Source of the DNA: Diphasiastrum complanatum | Lineage: Eukaryota; Streptophyta; Lycopodiopsida; Lycopodiales; Lycopodiaceae | NCBI GenBank assembly: GCA_029204225.1 | Contig: CM055111.1 | Span: 10,365,000-10,428,999 of the forward strand | DNA length: 64,000 bases | Direction of reading: 5' to 3' | The notes under the pieces: model-generated | Told to the model about the DNA's origin: nothing | The model's database searches: none | Seen by the model: the letters and a program-made list of their open reading frames with translations, nothing else | Position numbers and translations under genes: made by a program | Shown here: piece by piece, positions 56,435 through 64,000 of the stretch | Position numbering within the stretch: position 1 is the first letter of the stretch | Layout: the number at the start of each line of letters is the position of its first letter

Positions 56435-57283
56435 CTAACCATCCGCAGAAGAATGATAAGCAGTGCCCATAAGTATTCTAACATCCAAGATACGCATAAG
56501 CTCTGTCCAAAAACCTGATGTAAACTTGGTATCCCGATCAGTAAGTATAGATCGTGGGAGACCATGTAAGCGGAAAATCTCAGAAATAAATATACGACCA
56601 CACTGCTCTGCTGTAATAGTACGTCTGACTGGTATGAAATGAGCTTGTTTAGAAAACCTATCAACTACCACCAAACAAGAGTCATGACCACGCTGAGTAC
56701 AGGGAAGACCTAAAATGAAGTCCATAGATATATCAGTCCACTGGCGGGAAGGAATAGGCCAACTTTGAAGGAGACCGCCAGGTTTTTCACGGGAATACTT
56801 GTTACGAAGGCAAAAATCACAAGTATGAATAAGGTGGGAAAGCTCACGCTTCATGGAAGGCCAATAAAAATGTTCTTTCAAACGGAACAAGGAGTTCTGA
56901 AAACCAAAATGGCCACCAACAGGAGAGGAATGGGCATCAAGAAGGAGTTGTGGACGTATGTCGAGAGTGCTGGGAATACATAACGAACCATAGTGAAACA
57001 AACGATGATTAACAATGGAATAAACCTGGTGAGGGTGAGAGGAAGGACGAGAGGCAGACGACATAATATCACGAAAGTCTGGACATGTGGCATAAGCCTG
57101 AGGAAGATCATCATACCAAGAGTGGGGAGACGTAACAAGACTGTAAGTAAGAGCAGGTAAACGAGACAAAGCATCAGCAGCAGCGTTACTTTTACCAGGC
57201 TTATAATGAATATCAAAATGAAAGGACTGTAAAAACTGAAGCCAACGGTACTGACGATCACTAAGATCCTTTTGTGTATACAA
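56435..57283 (-). pseudogene. Element G RNase H end and integrase
   Basis: Reads FHFDIHYKPGKSNAAADALS (RNase H tail), PVGGHFGFQNSLFRLKEHFY to LIHTCDFCLRNKYSREKPGG (HHCC zinc finger), WTDISMDFILGLPCTQRGHD (catalytic D) and RSILTDRDTKFTSGFWTELM (catalytic D). The catalytic Glu context SSADGQSEVIN is broken because CAG has become TAG, so the frame stops just before the Glu. Confidence 0.88.
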
Positions 57284-57945
57284 ATAACGAAGTGACTGGT
57301 GATCAGTAAAACATCAAACGGAACACGATACAGATAATGACGCCACTTCTTTAAAGCAAAAATGATAGCAAGCAACTCTTTTTCATGAGTGGAATAGCGT
57401 TGCTCATACGAACGAAGACGACGGGATTCATATGCAATAACACACTGACGCTGACGTAACAAAGCACCTAATCCTGTGGAACTAGCATCAGTCTCGACAG
57501 CAAAACGCTGGGAAAAATCTGGAAGACATAAAACAAGGGCAGTGGTAAGCTTAACCTTCAAAGTATCAAAAGCTGACTGACATGCGGGAGTCCAAGCAAA
57601 CGAAGTTTCCTTTTTCAACAAAGCATGCAAAGGAGATGCAAGAGTGGCAAAATGAGCAACTGGTTTCCAAAGATGGATAGCATGACCAAGAAACATACGA
57701 ACATCATGAACATCAGCAGGCACAGGCCATGAAAGAATAGAACGGACCTTACGAGGGTCGAGACGAACAGTACCATTAGTAACAAAGAAGCCCAAAAACT
57801 CGATTTGTACAACAGCAAAAGAACATTTAGAACGTTTAGCATACAGATGATGAGTAACTAACAAAACAAAAACAGAACGAACGTGTAGGAGGTCAAGTTT
57901 AGAAAAGATCTTGGCTTGGCCTAACTGGTCAAACAGGTCATCCAT
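57284..57945 (-). pseudogene. Element G RT remnant and RNase H
   Basis: Starts [19 protein letters not shown], where the first catalytic Asp lies, then jumps to HVRSVFVLLVTHHLYAKRSK, the region after YxDD. The catalytic box and about 75 residues are deleted. RNase H follows: RFAVETDASSTGLGALLRQR, YESRRLRSYEQRYSTHEKEL and LKKWRHYLY. A frameshift near 57300 leads into the next part. Confidence 0.85.
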
Positions 57946-58830
57946 ATGAGGGGGATAGGGTACTGATTACGGATAGTAAGTTTATTTAAAGCACGATAAT
58001 CAATACATAGACGTTTAGTACCATCCTTCTTATCAACAAGTAAAACAGGAGCACCAAAAGGACTGTGGCTAGGAACAATAAGGCCTTGACGTAATAAATC
58101 AGACACCTGACGTTGGACTTCCTCGCGCTCAACAATAGACATACGAAAAGGAGGACGAGAAGGAGGTGATGCAGAGGAAACAAGGTCTGTATGGTGGTTG
58201 ACATCTCGTAAAGGTGGTAATTGAGTCGGCTCTCTAAAAACATGCTCAAATTCACGCAACAGTTCAGAAAATACATGTGGCAAAGGTGGTGCATCCGCAA
58301 TAGGCTGAACTGGCTGAACAGAAAGAATAGCCGCACAGTGGGCCTTCGGGAGGCTCCGTATGAACTGCTTCCCGGAAATAAGCTGATAGTCCTGCCGAGA
58401 ATCAATACCGGAAAATATATGCTGAGTACCATCATGAGAGAATGTCAATGTCTGCTGCTGGAAGTCTACTGTAACCGCACCAAGGGATGCAAACCAATCA
58501 GCACCAAGGATAAGATCGTACCGTGTAAGTGGAATAATATGAAAATCTGCCTGACCAAGGAAGTCTCCAATCCGATATAAAAGCTGCTGATACATCTGCG
58601 TGCTAGGAAAAGAGTGTGCACTGGCAACCTCAACATGCAGGGGATGAGGCGTAGTGACTGGCATAGCACGAATGCGTGTAGTAATATGACTGCTGAGAAA
58701 CGAGTGAGTGCTACCCGTGTCAACAAGGGCAATAAACTCACGACCAGTGATACGTACGCGAAGACGGATATGGCGTGGACCCGGCTTACTGGCCCAAGTA
58801 GCATAAGCAAGCTGAGCATGGCATACAGCT
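57921..58830 (-). pseudogene. Element G protease and RT N-terminus
   Basis: [20 protein letters not shown] (near 58740) is a retropepsin with the active site [24 protein letters not shown] closes the protease. RT begins [20 protein letters not shown] and continues [20 protein letters not shown] and [20 protein letters not shown], with a frameshift near 57940. Confidence 0.88.
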
Positions 58831-58959
58831 AGATCAGGGGGATCAGGAACAGGCTCAGTGGGTGTGGCAAACTGATCAACAGGTGGGTCATCATCAAGAA
58901 TATGAAGGCATATGGCAGAATCAGGACTATCATCAAGTGTGTCAGCATCACGGAAATAG

Positions 58960-59998
58960 ACGGCAGTAGCAGTGGCAGGCTATCGGCAATCACGGGCAAT
59001 ATGATCAGGACTCTTACAGTTGAAACATAAGCGCTTTTCACGAATCTCAGACATCTCACGCTGTGAGTAGCGAGGAACAAAAACAGGACGAGGAGAAAAA
59101 GGAGGACGTGGTGCAGAAGGAAGAGTGGACGAAGGTGAACTGACAGATGTCGGACTAGCAGAGGATGGAGAGGAAAAAATAGGACGTGTGAAAGGACGCG
59201 AAGGACGAGAAACAGAGGAAGAGATGGGAGATTACTTGTGCTGCAGTGCGGTAGCAAGGGAGATGGCGTGAGAAAGAGTGAGTGGAAAAAAAGAAGAAAC
59301 ATCATACCTGAGTGCGCCTCGTAGACCAGCAACGTAGCGAAAGATGAGCTCCAATGTAGAAATATCTGGGAATAGATAGGAAAGCTCTGTAAATCGTGTC
59401 GTATAAGCAGCCAAGTCACCAGTGTGAGATAAACTGCGAAAGATGTCGCGCTGTCGAATAAGCCACTGAGGATCAATCATCGCTAGGCGGAGTGCTGTCA
59501 TAAACTCTGTCCAACTAGCAAGGCCTGGGTGTGAAGCCGTCTGGTGAAACATGCGCCACCAAGTAGCAGCACGGCCCTCCAAATGTAAAGCAGCCAAATG
59601 TATCCGTTGAATGTCAGTCTTAGGAAACATAAGGAAGTAGGTCTCACGCTTAGAATACCAATTCTCGAGTTCATTCCCATCGGATGACCCAGAATACACA
59701 GTAAGCTGAACTTATCCTTAAAGTCTCGTGGCAAAGGACCAGAAGATGAAGGAGTCTCGGGTGGTAGAAATTTACGCTTTTGGGAAACAGGTGGAGATAG
59801 TGGAGAAACACTAGACTGTAATGATAGTGTAGCAATCTGGGCAGAAAGAGCAGTGAACGTCTCTCGTAACTCCTGGCGTAAATCAGTGCGTACATCACTC
59901 ATGGCTTCCCTAAAATGATCTCAAAATTCATGCCGTACTTCGTCAAGGTAAGTGGAAGACGGTATGCGAGGCTCAGAAGATGTACGTGAAGTATCCAT
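58960..59998 (-). pseudogene. Element G gag
   Basis: Likely start at 59998 (MDTSRTSSEPRIPSSTYLDE); a stop near 59925 and a frameshift near 59700 follow. The capsid-like region reads YSGSSDGNELENWYSKRETY, HLAALHLEGRAATWWRMFHQ and LAAYTTRFTELSYLFPDIST. A Ser/Pro-rich region leads to the CCHC knuckle CFNCKSPDHIARDC (near 59000), with a stop at about 58982 right after it. Typical layout of gag from chromodomain Gypsy elements. Confidence 0.85.
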
Positions 59999-60242
59999 GG
60001 TCAAGGAATGCAGGAAGTGAAGAGAGTGTAAGAAAAGCTTAATATCGGAGGGAGCGGACTTTTGTCGTCACCCCAAATACGCTCTAGGTACACAAACGAC
60101 ACTAAGAGCAAGAAAGGAAATGACAAATGTCAAGAAAAGGTGTGGAAAGCAAGGAAAAACCAGCAAAGATACCTCTCGATAGAGCTCCAAGCGTGTGCGA
60201 AGAGCTGGCTGGAAAATGTGACCACAAGGAGAATGAAAGTGG

Positions 60243-60440
60243 GCGCTGGACAGCCTCCAATCAATGCTGAAAATATGGCTGGAAATCTGTGGAAAATGTG
60301 ATGAAATAGGGCGATGGACAGCCTCCAATCAAAACTGAAATATGGCTAAAACTCTGCTGGAACAATGGCTGAAAAATGTGATGAAGTACGGCGCTGGACA
60401 GCCTCCAATCAATGCTGAAAAGATGGCTAGGAATCCTTTC
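60243..60440. repeat. Three tandem-like units in the element G leader
   Basis: GCG(C/A)TGGACAGCCTCCAATC recurs at 60243, 60311 and 60391, each followed by AA-ACTGAAA-(T)ATGGCT and GAAAATGTGATGAA-like text (periods 68 and 80 bp). It lies between the primer-binding site and gag. Confidence 0.85.
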
Positions 60441-60761
60441 CCTGAATCAAATGGAGGATTCAAAAAAAAAAAAGAGGGAAAAGGATTTGGAACTTGGGCG
60501 CCGGAAATAATCTGCCCAAAAAAAAAAAAAAAAAAATTTTGGCCGCCAAATTAAGCGGAAGTACTTCCGCTAGCTATCTGCTAAAGCTCCGCCAAGGAAA
60601 ATGCTCTGATGGGAGTTGGTCCTCCTCCAAACTGTGCTGAATGTTGCTGAAGCAAAGAGACGAAAGCCCTCAGCAAAGAGAGAAAAGTCAGCAAGGAAAA
60701 TGGGCACCCAATCAGAAAATCAGATCTGAAATTCAGCAATCGGGAAAGTGCTCTGATACCA

Positions 60762-61225
60762 AGTTATGATCAAAATCTCAGGTGTTGAATCAATGAAACA
60801 TAAAAGACAGCAATAGACTAAAGCCCTACAAGCAATAGACAAGACAATAGGTTCTCCCACGGAGAGCGCAGGCAATACCAATCAATAATCTGAAAAATGA
60901 GTGTACAAATGCCCCTATAAATACCCTACCAATGAACCCTAAAATAGGAATTCAAAAGTAAAGGGAGGCAAAATGTGGAGGGAAAATAGTGCGCCCTCAT
61001 ACGGGCCCCCACTCCACATATAACCATATAATAAGGGCCCAAGGCCAGTCAATGTCATAAAAAGGACCCAGTGCGGGTCATAAGCATATAAAAAGGCTTT
61101 GGGGCCTGTACATGACTAATATAAAATGCGTAACCAAAAATATACATAACCAACAGTAAATGTAAAGAGGCCTGCAAAATATATGCAGAGTAGCCTAGTA
61201 GGCCTGTATCCTGTAGTCCGTAACT
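60762..61225 (-). repeat. Element G 5' LTR (464 bp)
   Basis: AGTTATGATC... to ...CCGTAACT on the plus strand. On the minus strand its last base abuts the primer-binding site TGGTATCAGAGC. Confidence 0.93.
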
Positions 61226-61230
61226 TATAT

Positions 61231-62324
61231 GGAAGGTGCGAGTGAATATCATCTCTACAACACTATAGCCACTCCTATAGTTATGTATGCAATAGAGGCA
61301 TTGTCCACTAGGCTTGTGATGTCAAATTAGGCTAGCTTTTTGCATCTCCAAACCTCTAGGCTATCAAAAATGATACGTGGTAGACCCTCAGTTCACACCA
61401 TATTATCCAAGCCAAATTTGTTGTGCCTCCCATATAAATGCTATCTTTAGACTGGTTACCTACTTACAGACTTGAGGACACAGATGCTGGTAGTGGCAGA
61501 TATCCATGAATAGCATTTACATCATGCCTCATGAGCAAGGATGTCAGTCATCTTAATAGTCTAGGGCTTCACATCCACTCGACTTGGTTAATGTTGCCTT
61601 ATCACAACTTCCAAAGGGGTGCCCTACCTTTGACAGTGTATTCAAAAATTACCTTTTTGCTTACACCGGGACAGATGACAGTGTATTAGGCAAAGATAAA
61701 GACATACTCAAAGATCTGGACATAGACAGAGAGCAAATCATCTCGAGTCTCGACCAACATCCAAACAGGGACAGCATCACCGGTGGCCTCCAGTACACCT
61801 AGTGCAGACCACCATCATCGACTCCTTCGTCAAAGTGTTGTTTCTATGAGTTTATTAGACTAGCATTGTAATTATTGTTTACGATTGAAGAGAATATGTC
61901 ACCTGCGAGGAGCTAGGGTAAGAAAGCCTGCACCAACTCCAAAAGTCCACCCCATTCCAAATCCAGTTGGCACCGAGGTTGAAGAATAATATGTCCCCAA
62001 CAAGGACATTATGGTGTGGGTTTAGCTCAACACATGCATTCTAAACACCCATTCTTCACAACTCCAAATAGATACAAACCCACCATCCCTGCTTGGTGTT
62101 TGGCATTGCAATCATCTTCTCAGCAGGAACTGGGGAAAAACACAGCTTGATCAGGGGCCGCCCCACCCACCGTTACATGCTAACCGGGCTATGTTGTTTT
62201 GTCCAATTTAACCGTTCTGTAAGACCCAGTTGTTGTTCCTCCCTTTCTCTCCTTTATCCTTCTTCTCTCTGTCTCTTTGCGCACCCGATCCATCACAATT
62301 TACTCTCTCTCGTTGAGCAGCTGA

Positions 62325-62377
<53 letters not shown>

Positions 62378-62874
62378 ACATCATCATACATTCTCTCTCT
62401 ATTTTTTTCTCCCAAAACCCTAATAACCCTACCAAACAACTTTAACTCAGCCTTAACCTCACATGTTAACAAAACCAAAATTACTTAACCACAAATTAGA
62501 GAATAATAACCCTAACATGACCTAACCATTTTTAGAAGAGCTATTGCAATTTTAGCATGTTCCTATCGTGAACTAATATAAAAGAACATAGTACAAAATT
62601 TTGGGCAATAATACATGGGTGATGACATTTTGTACACCTAAAAAGATCGTGCAAATATATGAACCATGTTTTGCCCTTGAACAACAGTTTGCTATCATAG
62701 TTGAAGAAACATCTTGGTGCATTTATTTATAAAAAAAATTAATAGGTACATTGCCGATAAAGATATATACGTCCTCAAAGGAGAAGTTTAACCAAAAGTA
62801 AGCTTAAACAAGAGCGAAGCTTGCACTACAACTAAGATTAGTTTAGATCCTGACATTAAAAAAATGTGCAAAAA
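61231..62874. other. Non-coding stretch with a (CT)n microsatellite
   Basis: A CT run occupies about 62329-62374. No coding domain or RNA gene recognised on either strand. Confidence 0.55.
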
Positions 62875-63330
62875 CTATGATGATCCCAACAGGAGTCTGC
62901 CAACTAACTGCATCAAATCAGAGAAGTTAAGAGGTGGTGAGTCGGCTAATGCAGGGAGATGAGATGTAGCAGACCCAGCCATTGTCGCCCGTTGTAAGAT
63001 TGATAGGGCCTGAGCACGTTGCAGGGCAATGAAAATATGTTGCTTGAAAGAAACCACGAGAATAGAACCTAGAATACCTTGGCACTCTATCACCCAATGG
63101 AAACACATGTGAAGAAATTCCTCAAAGCGTCGATGCAAGGTGCCATATGTCTCAATTGCCAGGGGAATGAAAGCATCGGTAGAGTGCATGTCGGAGTAGT
63201 TTTTTTCGTTCTCTTGTGCTACCACGTCCGCTGCTTCTCCTGGTGTGAAGGCAGAGCGAGGCAGTAGGTCACCACGCATGGAATCAGCAACAACATCTAC
63301 TAAAGTACAAAGTCCATCCCGAGGATTGTG
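62875..63330 (-). pseudogene. Second, diverged RLE-element C-terminal tail
   Basis: The minus strand reads GLCTLVDVVADSMRGDLLPR, DAFIPLAIETYGTLHRRFEE and ALQRAQALSILQRATMAGSA. These align with IRTLGDVVVVDPLRPDLLRR, DFIPFALETYGCLHKKFDD and LQRTQALAILRCAVVAGTT of the 17.3-18.4 kb protein. The upstream endonuclease catalytic part and CCHC cluster are absent; instead there is a 33-bp tandem duplication. It is a different copy of the same family, 5'-truncated as is usual for target-primed insertion. Confidence 0.8.
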
Positions 63331-63384
63331 GGATATCATTACCAAAGAAGATAAAGAATTGTGGGATATCATTACCAAAGAAGA
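63325..63384. repeat. 33-bp tandem duplication
   Basis: ATTGTGGGATATCATTACCA... starts at 63325 and again at 63358; the second copy is shorter by a few bases. It adjoins the truncated endonuclease tail. Confidence 0.9.
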
Positions 63385-63486
63385 GGAAATATACTTCGGT
63401 TGATGAATATCAGCAAACATAGTCGCACATATATAAATCAATTTCTCAGTGAAGCATGCAATGATTCCATTATTGGTTGTGTACAA

Positions 63487-64000
63487 AGTCCAAGGGAAGC
63501 TTAGAACATATTGAAGTCCTTCAAGAGTGCTATTTTTGAAGTCAAAATTGCTCTTAATGTGAATGGATGAAAGAGCTACTGTAGTGGATCACCTGTTCTG
63601 GATTGAAAAAATTAAAAATCATTTAGTAGCAATTGAAAAATCTGACTAATGAAAGAAGAATTGTGTGATCAACATCGAATAGTCTATTTGATTCATATTA
63701 GATTCTCATTATGAGCATGTCAACAAGGGAGAGACTTCCTACTTGTGAAGAGTTAGATGAATTGTCACTATAGAAAGAGCAAAGAAGAGAGAACATGAAT
63801 CGAAGAGGTCAATCAGTAGATCATGCCACAAGAAGTAGAGATGGATCTACACCAAGAGGTGGAAATTTCAAGAGGAACATTTGAAAAGAACAATCTAGAA
63901 TTGTCAACGTTGAATTGGAGACAAAAAAAAAAATTCAAAAAACAATTCAGGGTGAAGAAAGTTTGGTTCATGTAAGAATTTCCATAAGTCGGGGCATCTA
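63487..64000. other. Non-coding stretch at the right edge
   Basis: AT-rich. 63720-63990 reads plus-strand peptide-like phrases with Arg/Glu, but no family was recognised. Confidence 0.4.

Larger units (their letters stand above)
55075..61225 (-). mobile_element. Ty3/Gypsy element G, 6.15 kb, TSD TATAT, non-TG/CA LTRs
   Basis: A minus-strand element with perfect 5-bp duplications TATAT (55070-55074 and 61226-61230). The 5' LTR is 61225-60762 and is directly followed by the primer-binding site TGGTATCAGAGC (60761-60750). Gag, protease, RT remnant, RNase H, integrase and chromodomain follow. A purine-rich TTGGGGGCAATG stretch precedes the 3' LTR (55536-55075). LTR ends are AGTTA...TAACT, fixed by both copies, the duplications and the primer site. 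The RT core is deleted and several stops are present. Confidence 0.9.

Noticed and set aside
61584-61802. 72-codon plus-strand ORF
   Set aside because: No homology recognised, short, and no splice or promoter context.

Overview
The window is nuclear DNA of a land plant. It carries intron-rich genes with GT-AG introns, a plant cluster-I type diacylglycerol kinase, many nested LTR retrotransposons whose primer-binding sites match plant initiator tRNA-Met, long GA/CT microsatellites and a tRNA-derived SINE. The very long TE-filled intron and an unusual non-LTR element with a restriction-like endonuclease suggest a large genome outside the well-sampled flowering plants (fern, lycophyte or gymnosperm). 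That placement is inference. No bacterial operons, CRISPR arrays or rRNA genes were seen.

Region 1 (1-16.9 kb): a diacylglycerol kinase gene on the minus strand. Five coding exons are visible, about 682 codons; the last roughly 50 codons lie beyond the left edge. Exon 1 encodes a membrane anchor, two C1 domains and the start of the kinase domain. Intron 2 is 9.0 kb and holds a dead Copia reverse transcriptase piece and a dead LINE reverse transcriptase. Intron 1 (3.3 kb) holds a solo-LTR-like piece. A candidate promoter with two G-boxes lies near 16.6 kb.

Region 2 (17.2-28.1 kb, minus strand): a non-LTR retroelement with an N-terminal zinc finger, a reverse transcriptase (25.8-28.1 kb) and a C-terminal CCHC plus PD-(D/E)XK restriction-like endonuclease (17.3-18.4 kb). 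It is split by about 7.4 kb of other DNA. That insert contains a decayed, unclassified coiled-coil/low-complexity coding unit, its TATA-like promoter and long leader full of short repeats, and three short tandem arrays. A second, diverged endonuclease tail lies at 62.9-63.3 kb, so this is a repeated family.

Region 3 (28.1-34.1 kb): mostly non-coding. It has a SINE with perfect target-site duplications, a long near-perfect hairpin, the 3' exons of an unidentified minus-strand gene (31.4-32.9 kb) and a Copia protease fragment.

Region 4 (34.5-61.2 kb): a retrotransposon graveyard. It holds two partial Gypsy copies sharing one LTR (34.5-38.4 kb), and a 9.3 kb plus-strand Gypsy element (40.3-49.6 kb) that contains two later insertions with perfect 5-bp duplications. 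Next come a 4.1 kb minus-strand chromodomain Gypsy element (49.7-53.8 kb, TSD CCATC) and a 6.2 kb minus-strand Gypsy element (55.1-61.2 kb, TSD TATAT) whose LTRs end AG...CT rather than TG...CA. Every Gypsy copy has lost part of its catalytic core, so none looks autonomous.

Region 5 (61.2-64 kb): non-coding DNA with a CT microsatellite and the second endonuclease-tail copy.
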